A DNA stretch of 64,000 bases from Sipunculus nudus (Eukaryota > Annelida > Sipuncula > Golfingiida > Sipunculidae). The notes beneath the pieces are model-generated. The model searched no databases. It was not told the origin of the DNA and saw only the letters and a list, made by a program, of their open reading frames with translations. The DNA lies in assembly GCA_026874595.1 (NCBI GenBank), contig CM049314.1, positions 72,000,300 to 72,064,299 on the forward strand. Reading direction: 5' to 3'. Of the stretch, positions 12,994 through 27,200 are shown one piece after another (positions within the stretch are counted from its first letter, which is position 1; every line of letters starts with the position of its first letter). A program made the translations under genes and the position numbers.

Positions 12994-15719
12994 TTTTTAA
13001 ATTGAAGTGTGTGATGTTGATTTTCAAGAAGTATTTGATAGATGTTGCATATATATATATAGTAATCCTTGATTTTTTATACCATTTATAGAATATTATC
13101 CAATATTTGTGACTGGTGTGGAAATACTTTGTAATATATTGTATTAATCATTATAAACTGCAGGTAAATGTAATAATACAGTGTGATTACTGGGCTAATT
13201 ATTAGCTCTGGACTGTAGAAAGTGCCAGTGAACTTATCAGTGATGATGATATTGTAATGTGTACATTCATTTAGTGAACCCCACTGGAAAAAAGAATCTT
13301 AGTGCCAAAGACAGTACAAATTCAAATGTATCATAAATTTGATACCTGTATATTATGGACAGTATTAAGGTTTTCTCAATTATGGGTTTTTGCTCTCTAT
13401 TGTGGACATGTTTTATGCAACATGAGATTTTTTATTGAAAATGATTTGAGGGAAAATATTCATAAACCTTAGTGATACAGAATGTATGGTCCTTGGAATA
13501 GGGATCTCCTCTGTGTTTCTTTAAATAACATTTTAGTTCTTTGCATTCTATGTAAGGTGTATTTCCTGCATAAAATAATACCTGTTTGTCCATCTGGTGT
13601 ATGTGATAACAGTTGATAGCATTTCCGAATGATAGAAATTCTGATTTGACAAAAAAGTTGTAACAGTATAGATTTTTTGTCAAAGAGAGTTATTTCAAAA
13701 GAGGATGTGTGTTGGTTGATGATGGCCTTTTTTTGGATACATAATTATAAAACATGATTATCTTAGCATAATATAATGTGTAAAATATTCAGAACAGTGT
13801 GCTTTCAAAATGTGCCTGATTGAACCTAGATACAGTGAGCGATTTAAAGCGGTCAGGAATTGTAATCATACAGGTAATGTTAATGTTTCAAAAGGTGCAT
13901 GCATGCACTACAGCATGTCATTGTTCAAGGGTGCATGGGAAAATCAGGTTAATTTATTTAATGTATCCAAGGTGACAGTACACTTCAGTGTTGCCATCAT
14001 TGATGATTTTTAGGTATAATTTTGAGAAATATTCGATAATAATCTAGAAAATATACATGTTTATGAATTATATGACAAAATTGTACAAACCATACTTTGG
14101 ATAAAAGCAGGTTATTCAGTTAGTACTAAAGGTATTTATGGATAATATACAAGTTCTATTATAATATCAGTTTATAGGTTTTTGCTGAGAATTGAGGATA
14201 CTTCATTTTAATCAGAAACAATTATTAAGCCTGCAAACTTTCTGAAACCAAGTTGTGACTGAAATATTATCATGAATAAAGGGACCGTTATGAGATTGGT
14301 GATCAGCCGTTAATGTGCTAATGCCGAATCTTTCAAGAAATAAATGTCACAACATTTGGAGAAATAATTAATCCCTTCCAAATAACTCCCCAGATGATGT
14401 ATGACAATTTCCTGTGTTAGTTTAGAATATATTTAATCATGAGAAGTTAGCATTTTGATACTCTGTGGAACATCTTGGGAGTTGTGTAACAAGGTCTGGT
14501 GTCTTTAATGCAGGGATGTATTTCTACTGTAATTCTTTTCATAGTTGCCATAGCAACAGCAGCAGCAACAATGTGATACAACATTAGATAGGACATTTTA
14601 TGTTGTCATTATTTTTCATTCCGTCCATTATATTGTGAACAATAAAATTTCCTGTGATAACATTGATTTGTAAACCTTTTATAGTTTATTTACTTTACAG
14701 TGGACAGAAATCAGCTCATAATGAATTAAAGTGCAATCTTTCCACTTTGTTTCTAGACGTTTATCAAACATTTTCTTGTTTCTAGACGTTTATCAAACAT
14801 TTTCTTGAATTATTAGATTTTTCACAAGTATTTGATAAGGTTTGATAGAAAACTAGTGTTATTATATAGTGGGAATAGCATTTTTAAAGATCAAACATTG
14901 GGGTTGGCAAGGTGTGGTACCATTTCTTTTTATAGCATGGTACTACATCCACTTGTATGGGGAAAGGGTAAAGTTCACATATTTATTCACAAAGTATGGC
15001 ATAATATATGTTTGAAGCAATCTAAATGTTATTAGGCAGGTTTTACAGAATTATAGGGTGGGTCCAGATTTTATTCATGGAGTCTTTTCAACATTAGACA
15101 GTATTATTTTAACAAGTAATTGATTTACTTTATTACATTATCTCAAGAAGTAATCTTTTACTTATGAAAAATGGGAGAAATTACTTATTTATGAGACATG
15201 GAAGCAACCTTTTATTTATAAAAATAGAAGTAACCACAGAATTATGATAAATAATCCCATCAGATTTTGTAAATATCTACTGCAACTGTAGAAGTTATAA
15301 AACTAACAACAACTATTTAATAGAAAACTTTCATACATACTAGAGAATATTTTCATGATGCCGGTTGAGTCTGAATAAATTTGATACATTGTACATCAAG
15401 AAACAAAGTTAAATCTTCTGTTAGCACTGACCAATACTACAGTATCAACAGTTTATACTTGATCATCAGATGGAAAATGAAATCTTACATTTAAGAGAAG
15501 TCACGCTGCAATATATAAATCAAGTACAGAGGCATGTCATTAATCAGATACCAAAGGAATGACTTCTTGTTGGCTAATTTTTTTTTAGCAAATTATTAAA
15601 ATTAAGTTATTGTTTAAAATTATATATAGGTGTTATCAGGAGCAGAACATCAACAGTCTGTTAACTCAGCACTGTCGCTACTTAAGACAGAACATTTTCA
15701 ATATATGCATTTCATATAA
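12994..15719. other. Intergenic, no gene seen
   Basis: AT-rich sequence beyond the MYND polyadenylation signal. It includes a duplicated TTCTAGACGTTTATCAAACA block at about 14751-14804 (two copies, 28 bp apart). No supported exon was found. Confidence 0.45.
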
Positions 15720-16558
15720 TTTTTAGCTCAGATGACTTACAGTCATCTGAGCTATAGCGATCACTCTTTGTCCGTCATCTGACCGGCCGTACAGCCATCC
15801 GGCCGTTTGTCTGTTAACAAGGCACAAATCGTAACCAGAGAGGTCCATGAAAAATCTCCTTGGAAACCTGGAATTAGGTCTCTGTTACCCATATCCTTTG
15901 AGCTGTGGGGCCCCAAAGTACCCCCCCAGAATAGTCAAAAATTTCATACAAAAACTTCAATATCTTATTAACTACATCTCTGATGCTCATGATTTTTGGC
16001 ATACATATTGTCCATGACATGTTCCATCAGTTTTAGCAGACTGGGTGTGCCACCTCAATTTTTTTTCAAATTTTTACGAATTATATTTCCTATTTTTGAG
16101 ACCTTTAAAGATGTGGTTATCTGTCAACAGGATACAAATTGTAACATGCAAGGAGGCCCATGAAAAGTGTCTATGGAAACCTGAAATAAGGTCTCTGTTA
16201 CCCATATCCTTCAAGCTATAGGACTCAAAAGTATCCCTCAGAATAATGGAAAATTTGATACAATAGCTGAAGTATCTGAACAACTTATCCAGAGACCACC
16301 ATGCTTCTTTGCATGGATATTGACCATTAATTTTTATATTAGTTTCTGCAGACTGATGGAGCCACCTGTATTTTTTTTAAAGTTTACGCATTTTTTCTCT
16401 ATTTTTGAGAGATATTAATACAGACACAATCTCAGCCTGTTAGTTAATCTGTTTGATGCTTCAGTTGAATGGTTATATACTACCATTCAGATGATAAAAT
16501 TTCCTTTTGCAAATCTCTTCCCTGTCAGCTGAGCATCATGACCCATGGGTCACTTGTT
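15720..16558 (+). mobile_element. Element B, copy 2 (short, two core units)
   Basis: The 5' hairpin is TTTTTAGCTCAGATGACT pairing with AGTCATCTGAGC. The 3' end is TGTCAGCTGAGCATCATG, then ACCCATGGGTCACTTGTT with the perfect palindrome GACCCATGGGTC. It carries two diverged core units, against about three and a half in copy 1 and six in copy 3, so core copy number varies between insertions. Confidence 0.8.
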
Positions 16559-16667
16559 CAATAATCTGCTGGGTGCAGGTTTATACTTATATAAATGTTT
16601 GTGATGAAATTCTTATGATCTTTGTAAAAACTGTTTTATGCACACACGAATTGTTTCAGATTTTAAC

Positions 16668-16800
16668 CTAAGCCAAAGAGGTCATGTTTTCACTCATGTT
16701 TGTATGTTTGTCTGTTAGCAGGATAACAAAAATTGCAGCACCAATTTTTACAAAACTTAGGTAGGGATGGAAGTATGCACTCTCCCAAGTGCTCTTCTAT
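16668..16800 (+). repeat. Remnant of a widespread metazoan repeat
   Basis: GCCAAAGAGGTCATGTTTTC followed by GTTTGTCTGTTAGCAGGATA resembles the start of the repeat better preserved at 22458-22755 (CTGCCAAGAGG start). Family membership comes from memory of the consensus and is not certain. Confidence 0.4.
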
Positions 16801-17536
16801 CAGAGTTGGAAAATATTCCATGTAAACATCAACTTCGGGTAAAACCAGTTTAATTAAACATGACATTAGGCCTAACTAATACTCATATCAGTTGCTGTGG
16901 ATACATAGGAGTCTGTTCCCACAATGTCCATCTTCTGTTAAAGCTAGGACTACCAATACTTTTCAGTAGGACAGTATATTTTTTCCATACCGAGCAGTCC
17001 TCCAATATTATATTTGTATGATTTACATACAACTGATTTTTCTTGGGTTAATTTTTTATGATAATTTGATAATTTCTTGTCATTGATGGGGAAATGAAAA
17101 CAGTGTTTGTACATTGTTGGTTTTGTTATGTGCCAAATATAATTGTTTAAAAAAATGTTTTTGTTATTATTATTTTTTTAATAGACCAACAGAGGATGAA
17201 AGGAATGATGAATACTTTGCGAGGTGGGTGTGTCCATAATGGTTTGACATTAAGAAATTAAATTGCTCAAAGATCTGAAAAAGACAGCTAAAAAGGTGTC
17301 CACATTACTCCATGACCAACACCAATGAAAACTGTTTTTACCTATTTCAGTATTTTAAGACCCATATCCATGACAAGCTACAGTTTTCTCTAACTCATAA
17401 TCATGACACATTACAGTGCTCTTAGACCCTTATCTATGACAATCTACATTGCTCTCGTATAATACTTGTAACAACTTGCATTGCTCTGTGAACCATATGC
17501 ACATTTATTAACAGAGATGGCATTGCTCTAATGCCT

Positions 17537-17958
17537 ATACCCAAAACAAAATGACACTATTCTAAGCTACATACCCATATCAAAATGACACTGCTCTAAG
17601 CTACATACCCAAAACAAAATGACACTGCTCTAAGCTACATACCTAAAACAAAATGACACTGCTCTAAGCTACATACCCAAAACAAAATGACACTGCTCTA
17701 AGCTACATACCCAAAACAAAATGACACTGCTCTAAGCTACATACCCAAAACAAAATGACACTGCTCTAAGCTACATACCCAAAACAAAATGACACTGCTC
17801 TAAGCTACATACCCAAAACAAAATGACACTGCTCTAAGCTACATACCCAAAACAAAATGACACTGCTCTAAGCTACATACCCAAAACAAAATGACACTGC
17901 TCTAAGCTACATACCCAAAACAAAATGACACTGCTCTAAGCTACATACCCAAAACAAA
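17537..17958 (+). repeat. 34-bp tandem array, about 12 copies
   Basis: The unit contains CTGCTCTAAGCTACATACCC followed by AAAACAAAATGACA. The first two or three copies are diverged, and the rest differ by at most one base (one T for C near 17643). Such homogeneity implies recent expansion or an array prone to assembly collapse. Confidence 0.95.
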
Positions 17959-18045
17959 ACTAGGTATTTCAGGGCACCTTTCATAGTATCCCAGACAATT
18001 AATCCCCCCCTCCTTTAAGAATAGCTCCCCATCTTCAGTAACAAT

Positions 18046-18706
18046 TAATATCAGACCACTCATAGAAAAGGTCACTCTCATAGGAAAGGTCATGACCCCA
18101 ATTTCAATATACATCATCCCCTAACCCATGTCTATGTATATGCATAATATGAAAGAAATCTGTCCATTAGTTTTTTTACTTATAATGCTCGCAGTACTGT
18201 TAAGTGGCAATGATGGGGTATTAAACGGCACAAAAACAAGTAAAAGAATAACAGGTGGCGCCACCTGATTGCGGTACATGACAATACTATCCAAGATCTT
18301 CGATCAAGTTGATTTTTGCACCAATCCATGCATCCCTTATTGAGATATTAATGATTTTGTGTAATTTTCACCATAAATGGCAATATTCAAGGTCAAGGCC
18401 ACTAATAGGAAAGGTCATGACCCCAATTTAAATAAACATCAACCCATAACTCATATCTATGTTTATGCATAATATAAAAGAAATCTGTCCATTAGTTTTT
18501 GACTTATAATGCTCACAGTACTGTCAAGTGGCAATTTTGGGGGTATTAAAAGGCACGAAAACAAGTAAAGAATAATAGTTGGCGCCACCAGTTTTTGGAA
18601 CATGACAACTGTCATACTGTGAGCAATCCCAGGATTTGTGCCCTGCTAAAGGACAGACAAAGCTCCGTTCCTATAGCTCAGTTGACTTTGTCGGCTGAGC
18701 TAAAGT
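18046..18706 (-). mobile_element. Element C, minus-strand hairpin-ended element with two core units
   Basis: On the minus strand it begins at 18706 with TTTAGCTCAGCCGAC pairing with GTCAACTGAGCTATAG. Two core units of about 310 bp follow. One has the complete palindrome GGTGGCGCCACC (near 18256) and the other a variant (GGTGGCGCCAAC). Each also holds TTGGGGTCATGACCTTTCCT. The far end is not clear, so the left boundary is approximate. Its core differs from elements A and B. Confidence 0.65.
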
Positions 18707-20460
18707 GTATTGAAAATTAAGCAAAATATTCCTCATAATGAGCTGCACATATGAAGAAAATTAATTTACTCTTAAATTGTATAGGGACCTTTATCATTCT
18801 GCCAGAGGTGGTTTCTACTCAATACAAACCTCTTCCAGTTTGGAATTGTGGTGATGGCCGTGCCAAATCGGCTCAATTGTCAAACTTCACAATAACAATT
18901 TGTAACATTTCATGGCAGCGATGGAGCCTCGACTCAGACTAGTAGGGTGTGGACTCAACTACATCACTTTTTCAAGGAAACACATTCTTTCCACATATCA
19001 CATGTGCATCCTTACAAAATATTTCTTAGTCTGTGAAGTCTTAATCACAAAAAAACATTTGTTATTAACCTTGCTGCCTTGAGAGTTCTTATCCAACATA
19101 CAAATATTTAAATGGGCTACAATTCATTCATCACTGGTTATACCTACCTTACTTCTTTAATAACCCCAGTGCATTGTGGGGCTTAGATTTTGATGCCCAT
19201 AGATACTAAGCATCAGAGTTATCCTTTTGGGAATTTAATTCTGTGCAGCGTCAGCTCCTTTTCTTCAGGGGTTGGGGGATTTTGGATAAATTGTTGTCCC
19301 AAGGTCCTTTTGTTGGGGGTGATAAATACTGGAGGGAACCCCCCCCACCCCACCCCCATGAGACTCCTTGTAAAGTTGCAATGAACAGATCATGACTGGG
19401 AAAGAGATTCAATATTGTATGGAACAAGGTGTCAACCTCATGCAATCCCCTTGGTCCTAGGTAAAATATCCAAAATGAATATTCATAAATAACGGAAGTG
19501 ATGTAGTTTTATAGAAATTTAATAGACATTTGTAGTACACAAAACATATAATACATTAACAAACAATACAAGGGCTGAATTGGACAAGCCCGAGCCAATA
19601 AGAGCTGCTCTTTAATATATGATCTATCGCGCTGAGCCAACTAAGAAGCCCTCGATCATTCGTCCTCTCATAGTGGAGTATTTATTTGTATGTTCACTTA
19701 GGTGCTCGTCAGTTGCTGAGCTGTACCTGAAACTTAGTCCTAGATCTTCTGATGTCAAGTGCTTTATGAAAGCTAGAATTGCTGATTTTTTGCATAATAG
19801 CAAATATCTTGTACTCTTTACCTGCTTTACTCCGCCTTCATATCTGATTAAGCTACACCCCTTGGATACTGTTGCTTGGCACCCCTCTGTTGCTGAGGAT
19901 GCATGTATGCCATAGCCTTGGTTACTGTTGCTAAGATACCAACAGTGACATCCAATGGTTATTGATACCAAGGATAAAAATAATATGAAAACCAGGTACC
20001 AAGGAATCTAACATGAATCCATTTTTCACTGTAGTATGATTTCAAATAATATAGTTTAAATTTCCTTCTTGAGCAATTGCTACCTAGGTGAAACCATAAA
20101 TAGGTAATACTCCATAAAACTAGTGGCCAAAGACAGGCCAACTGACAGTTTTTCTTCTTGTGTATTCGGCACCATTTAATTTAATATAAATAAAGTTATG
20201 CTTTAAACATTAGCCATGCAATGTAAGCAGTTGACCAACCACAATCAAATCATGATCTGTTTTCAATCAGAAATTATCTAATCTCCTTTCAGAGCTTTAA
20301 AAAAGGCCACTCCCTACTCTCCATTTTGACGTGACCAGGTTATTCCCTTATATTCCATTAAAATTTGGGTCATTTCTTAATCTTAATTCCACTTTGTTGC
20401 ATTATGTTGCTCTTTTTGCCTAAAATAGCAGAAAACATCATGGTCTATAGGCAGAATTAA
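18707..20460. other. Intergenic, no gene recognised
   Basis: A stretch at 19580-19970 is less AT-rich and has open frames on both strands (up to 115 codons). It has no domain, splice or promoter support. A G/C-run region at 19265-19360 is low-complexity. Confidence 0.45.
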
Positions 20461-20461
20461 T

Positions 20462-20575
20462 TAGGTCATTCTCCAACCTCCTATCAGCTGAAGTAGGTCA
20501 TTTTCCAACCTCCTGTCAGATGAAAGTCTTTCTCCAACTTCCTATCATATGAAGGCTTTTTTCCTACCTTTTAAT
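20462..20575 (+). repeat. Degenerate tandem repeat, about 33 bp per unit
   Basis: About three copies of a unit of the form TCATTCTCCAACCTCCTATC plus AGNTGAAG, with drift toward the 3' side. Confidence 0.7.
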
Positions 20576-20794
20576 GAGTAAGTCCACCTACCATAATTCA
20601 CCATTTAATATTGAAATTAACTAGTATTTTGTAGGTAAACTAGAAAGTCTCATCAACTTTCAAAATTTTTCTGGCTATCTGTGATACAAACCTGTGATTC
20701 ATCAATCAATCTGAAGAAAAACATGCTTTTACCTACTATAGAATGTTTTTTTCATTTTACATAAATGCAAGTAACAGTATTCAATTAGAACACA

Positions 20795-20800
20795 TTTATT
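20795..20800 (-). terminator. Probable polyadenylation signal (AATAAA) of the TBL1-type gene
   Basis: TTTATT on the plus strand is the first canonical signal found downstream of the stop at 21283, giving a 3' UTR of about 0.5 kb. Confidence 0.5.
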
Positions 20801-21282
20801 CTGTGATTTCTATGTATGCAGCGGAGGCTATCCTACCAGCTTCCTGTGAAAGCTGTTCCTTCAAGATAGTCATGATAAAAGTATGTTAAAATATATAAAC
20901 TGATCCTTCTGGGTTAAATGTATGCTTATATAACTGATAATCCATTTAACATCTGATCCCAGCAATATATTAAACAGCACTCTCAGTTCCAACCCACCAC
21001 AGATGTTGCCCTCACAGCAATGAGCTTAGGTGAAAATTAATTCAACAGCTGATCCCTGTTAGTGGAAATATTTTCAACAGCTGATCCCTGGGGAGTCTGA
21101 AATGTCGGTGCGTGCAGAAAATCCCAGGAGCACCAGAAGAAGCTAGCTTAAGCTGCAGTGTTTCGGTGACAGGGCAGTGTCACTGCGGGGAATCACGCTC
21201 ACTCGCTCACAGGAAGGTCCTATTGCTTTGGCTTCTGTCACTACAGCACATTCACTCTCATCAATCACACCACAATCATGAC

Positions 21283-24200
21283 TCACTTCCGCAGATCAAG
21301 CACAAACACCTGAAAAAAAGAAAATTAATATATATTAGAACAATTTTTCACTGGATAAAATATTGACAAAAAATCTACAATCATGATAACTGTATACCCT
21401 TAATTGACATGGCCTTAAGCTATCTGGGTTTAAGTGTGCAGGATGGTGGAACAAGAATGGTTTTGAAATACTTGCGAGGAATTCAATAAGAGTTTTATAA
21501 GTTTTAATTACTAGACAGTTCTTAAGGTTGTAATCAATCAACAGAGAGTGTTTGGTGGAACTTGGACCAATATTGATTTTTCAAAGAGCAGGAATTACTC
21601 TATTTAATCCATTCCATTTACAGGTTATGTATTTCATTTTTACTGTGTCTTTTTTCATTGTTTTGTTTGTATGTAAAATAATAAGTATATTTGCTCTTAA
21701 AATTTGTTTGAATGCTTCTTTGTAAATTTTGGCACGTCAAAAAATGCTTTGTTACTATGGCAATTATAAATCTTTTACTTACTGATCCATCTGATGCACT
21801 AGCTCCCACTTTGTCACCACGGTGATTCCAACAGACTTCAAATATACCACCTGTCCCACGGTAACTGTTAACTAACGTACCACTCTGAAACACAAACCAC
21901 ATCAAGCATCAATGCTGCACTATTTACACCTCGTGCCATATTTATTCTCATATTAAATCACATTTAGTACATAACCTTACTATCACACAATTTAGGATAA
22001 GAAAGATGCTCCATTCAAACCACAGATGCCAATGTGAAACAAAGGGCCATTCTGATGTATAGTTGATCTGGATGAGTGCCTCCCAAGATTGACATTGTAT
22101 TACTAATTGATCAAAGGAGCAGGGCTGATAATGAAAATGAACATATTTTCTAAAAATCAAGCAATCATTACAACTAATTTATAAGAGCACTTAACTAAGA
22201 AATGTGGTCACATAACATTGGGCATAAATCATTCCACTTCCCTACTGCTAGCAAAGATTGCCTTTGCCATACGTGGCTGCCAATGATACAATATGTAATT
22301 GCCCAAATTGAAGTCTGTGGTATATTCCTGCAATTGGCCTAAGAATGTGTTTGCCTATTGCAAAACACTGCGTGGTTGAACTGCAGTCATAACTACTCCA
22401 AGACAAGAGCAACTTCTAATGCATGGCACTAATGAACATGTGAGAGATGGAACATTTATTGCCTCTGCCAAGAGGGTATTCACTCATCCCCATTTGTGTG
22501 TGTCTGTTCACAAATCAACCCGTGCAATTATGATGAGTCCCCCATGAAATTTTCAGGGTACTGCTGTAATGGGCCATGGAAGATTTGATTAGATATTGGT
22601 ATGAATCTGCCACATGCCCCGGATTCAGGAATATCAACAAGCATTATTCACAAATGTAAAGTCATATAGGCATGAGTGAATCTGGGGAAAATGGTCCAAA
22701 TTTAAGTGAATGCAAACTCAAGGCGAAGGCTTGCATTCTTCAGAATGCAGATTTCCAGTTCATCAATTCCGCTCATTCATTAGAGCTTTTAACTGAAATT
22801 CCCATTACATTCTTATATTATTTTAATTTTTATTCATTTCAATCCTAAATCACAAATTTCCTTAAAAAAAATCAATTCAGAATTAACCTTAAGTTTGATA
22901 ACAATTCAAATACAGTTTAACCTTGTGTCACATTGGTCCAGTTTGAAAAGAGCATCATATAAATTAGAAAATCTTATGAAACATTTGTCCAGTTAAAGAA
23001 ACCTCCTAGTGCAGTCCTCAGTCCTGCACTGCAACAAAATGCTAAGTAGGTTTCATCTTGGTAAGTGGTGACTCCAGCATATCAGACTACTTTTATATAT
23101 CATCACAGTTTAGTGTACAGTACGGCTACCAGGTGTCATCATGCATGCTATCCCATCACCACTTGGTTATAAATCAATAGACAGGTTCCCTGCTCAAATA
23201 TAACCCAAACAAACCCTATCATTTCTTTGTGATGAGTATTCTGGGGGGTATTTGAGAAAGGAATCAGTCTACTCCACTCACCTCCTTCAACACTAAATAT
23301 ACAACAACTAGATGTGGATTATGTTGGATGGTTTTGTACAATAGGTAATGATTAGTAGGAGATCACATGACTTAATTAGATAATTGATCAGGGATGAATC
23401 ATGCATTCAGCAAGGCCTGCATACATTTAAAGTACTGGACTTATATTTATGTTAGTGAATGTACTTTAAAGGTTTAGATCTGTACATACATGCAGTAATT
23501 CTTATATGTGGGTTATACAAAACCCAATAATCAATTTATTAATACACCATCACCTTTAATATCTAAACACCTAGAGAGGGATAAAAATAATCAAATAAAT
23601 TTTATATTTTCACAATATGTTTGAATCTTAAAATGAGACTTACAAAAGTGTCATTAACAGTAAAAATTTATTTCTTTTCATACTTACATCTTTTTTTAAC
23701 CAAAAGCATACATACTATATATGTTAAAGTGGTCAGGTGGTACAAAAAGGTGGTAATCAAATGTAAGACGTTATTATATCAACAGTATTAAAATGGTAAG
23801 TATAGCTATATGCTAATTATTGACCGTACCTGTACATTCCAAATATGAACACATTTGTCGAAAGACCCGCTGGCCAGGAACTTTCCATCAGGACTGAAGG
23901 CCACACTGTAGACTGGCTCGTGGTGTTTAGTCAACGTGTGTACACAGCAGCCCCGCTCTACATCCCACAATCGAACCGTGGAGTCAAAAGAGGCACTGAA
24001 AGACAAAAGAGACCAAGAGAATGAAAACAGTGGAGTAAAAAGAGGTATTGAAAGACAAGTTTAAGTGCTACTTGGCCAGGACAGGCATTACTGCATTTTG
24101 TTAACTCTTTGATAATTTACTCTGATATAAATAAAATTGTCACTGGTGGGAACAGTTTTAGACATTCTGAAAATATAATACATTCTCAAATTTTTAAATA

Positions 24201-27200
24201 ATTTTTTTTTTAAATTTAAAACAAGGGACCTATGGGGTCACGACGCTCAGCTGTTATATATGATAAAAAAATATTATTTAGAAATGAGGCACATGCTGGT
24301 TTTGTGTGGTAATAAATATAAGCTGTATTATGAGTTGTTGTTGTTTAGCTTATGTATGATTTTGATAGTACCTTTGGAGACAGGGAAGAGGATTGATTTC
24401 ATTTATTTTATTAACAAATGGAGTACTATTGTCACACAGATTTTGACTTGGCCATATAACTTATAAGCAGAACATATAATATAAGAGTTTAACTATTTAT
24501 TAAAAAAAATACAAATATTGTCCCAAATATAATTTTTATTAAAAATAATAAGAGAATCATATGATTTTTTAAAATGAAATATAACTGATATGATTATTAA
24601 AATAATATTAAAGAATATATGCATGAATGCATTCATGAATACATTTTGAAAGTATTTGCACGAGTATTCATATATTTTCATTTTTACCTGAATTCCCATT
24701 CTTTATGCAAGAAATTTTATAATGGAGTACAAAATAATATTCGTATTTAAATACAATTACAAAGTATTTGCACCATGTCTGGAATTTATTCAGTTTTCAC
24801 CAAACAATGATGTTGAGAATCCAGAATATACCAAATTCACTCATTTAAATAATGATCATAAGTATCTGGTGTTATGGCTTTTATTTATATTAAAAAATAA
24901 CTAAAAAATTCATTTTGGACTAATTTCACATCAATGTACACACTAGACACAGCAGGAATCTAGATTAATATTATTAACTGCATCTTTGTCTAATTTCCTT
25001 CATATGATCCCTAATGATTAGTAATGAATAATATGATTTACTTCTTTATCATTAAAACTGAACTGAAAAATGCCATAGGTGACTGCATGGTGTTATTTGG
25101 AATATGTGACATTCTACCCATCAATACAAGATTCTTATATCATCAGTAACTGCAAGTTAATTTCCTGTCATTATAAACTAACCAATTCCTTTTCTATTTT
25201 TCTTTAATTTGTTATTAAAAACCAATAAAAATTTATTTATTTATTGTTTTTTATTATGTTCTTGGTTAAAACTACTAGATGAGTTGGGTTGGACACCTGG
25301 ATCAACTGTGGCTGGCCATAAGCTGCCTGGATTCCATGTATGCCTCGCCTCAAGCGTGCATAATTTGATGAAAGGTCAACAAGGTCAACATACAGGTGAC
25401 TCAAGAGGGGCTGGAGAGAGCCTAAGTCTGACAGGGTCTCATAAAAAACATTAATAAAAGCTACAATTTTTGGCCAATTTCTTTCAGCTTTTTTAAACTG
25501 AAAAGCTGAAATGCTTATGTGTGCATGATATGAAACAGTGCTCACGGGAAACAAACGTGCCATGGTCATAGTTGGGCAAAATTTAAGGTACAAATTTTAT
25601 ATTTATACTAAATAAAATTTGAAAAATTCAGAACTAATTTTGGGTATTCAATTGAATCTTGATTAAATAATGTTACATCCCTGACAAAAAAATCTCTAGC
25701 TTCAGCAATGCTCTTGTTAAGGGAGTAAATATATTTCTTGATTTTTTACAAAGTGCATTATGTTTGGGCCCATAACTTAAAACAATTACACAATACTGAC
25801 ATCATTCTGGCATGTGCATAGAGAATGAAAAATATGTATATTATTTATGATTAAAGTCAGATCAGTGGTTTTGATATTAGGCAGTCTTGAAGTGTAACAA
25901 TGGGTTTTTAATGGAAAAATGAAGTTTTTCATTAATATCTCTAATGTCCTAGTGACCAAATTCTTGACATGGTAGGGCATTTTGGAGACATCTAACTGTA
26001 TGCCGAATTTAAGGAACTTAGAGCTGAAGCTGGGGAGCTGAGCTCTTGCAAACTGCATAACACTAGCTTGATGTAAACAACATGTTACATGGTGCTTGAA
26101 AACTTGATTAAAATCTACAGTTTTTGATCAACTGGTTTCAAATTTTTGGTGTTAACAGTTGAAATGCTAACAAAAACAGGCTGTGAAAATTAAATCCACA
26201 GTACTTACAGGAAAAAAAACGTGCCATGGTCAAAGTTGGGCAAAATTTAAGGTACCAATTTTTTATTTTTATTAATATTTTAAAAAATTTAAAAGATTTT
26301 CATCTAATTTTGGGTATACAATTTAATTTTGATTAATTAAAGTTATATTACTGGAAAAAAGGTCCATAGCATTAACATTTTTTGTGTTAAGTGATCAAAT
26401 ATCTTTTCTGATTTTTTACAAAATGCATTATGTTTGGGCCCATAACTTTTTTAAATTAAATAATACAGACATAATTTCTGGCATGTACATAGGAACTATA
26501 TAGAGAAATATTTATGGTAAATATGAGGTAAAACAGATGAGTGGTTTTGATATTAGGCAGTCCTGAAGTGTGAAAATAGGTTTTTAATAAAAAATTGAGG
26601 TTTTTCCTTAATTTCTCAAAGGAACGAAGTTGCAAACACCCAGTTTTCGGCTTGGTAGGAGATCTTGGGGACAACTAACATTATGCCGAATTTTGGATTC
26701 CTAGGTCTTACGGTTTCAAAACGTGCCACATCTACGGACGGACGGACGGACTGACGGACGGACGGACAGATGAACGGACGACGGACAATGGACCACGACT
26801 ATAGCTCAGATGACTTATAGTCAGCTGAGCTAAAAATATATGACAATTATAATAATATAATTAAAAATTTGAAAAATCATGAATTTTTAAGGGCAGGGGA
26901 ACCCTGTCTTGTTTTAAAGTTATTTTCATTGCCTTTCAATACTCAGTGCTAACTACAGGATTTTTTTAACCAAGTTTCTTCTATACAAAACTTAGACATG
27001 AAAAATAATTCAAATCAATGACTTACCTAGCTAAAAACAAAGGAGCATTTGGGTTGTTTGTCCCCGCTCCGGTGGGACTCCATTTTATTGTGTATATCTC
27101 TTTATTGTGAGCCTGGAGGTCATGGACACAGCCACCCTGCTTCATACTCCAAATCTGTAACCAAGTACATAAGAAAAATAATATAGTGTACAAATCTGTA

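Noticed and set aside
17185-17224. Possible 40-nt plus-strand exon (PTEDERNDEYFA) between TTTAATAG and GTGGGT
   Set aside because: Its phase does not match the donors of the MYND gene and there is no neighbouring exon, so it is too short to support alone.
17537-17958. CRISPR-like array
   Set aside because: The units are directly contiguous with no spacers, so this is a plain tandem repeat in a eukaryotic genome.
19619-19971. Overlapping 98- and 115-codon frames on opposite strands
   Set aside because: Both strands are open over the same stretch with no domain or splice support. This may be an old repeat.
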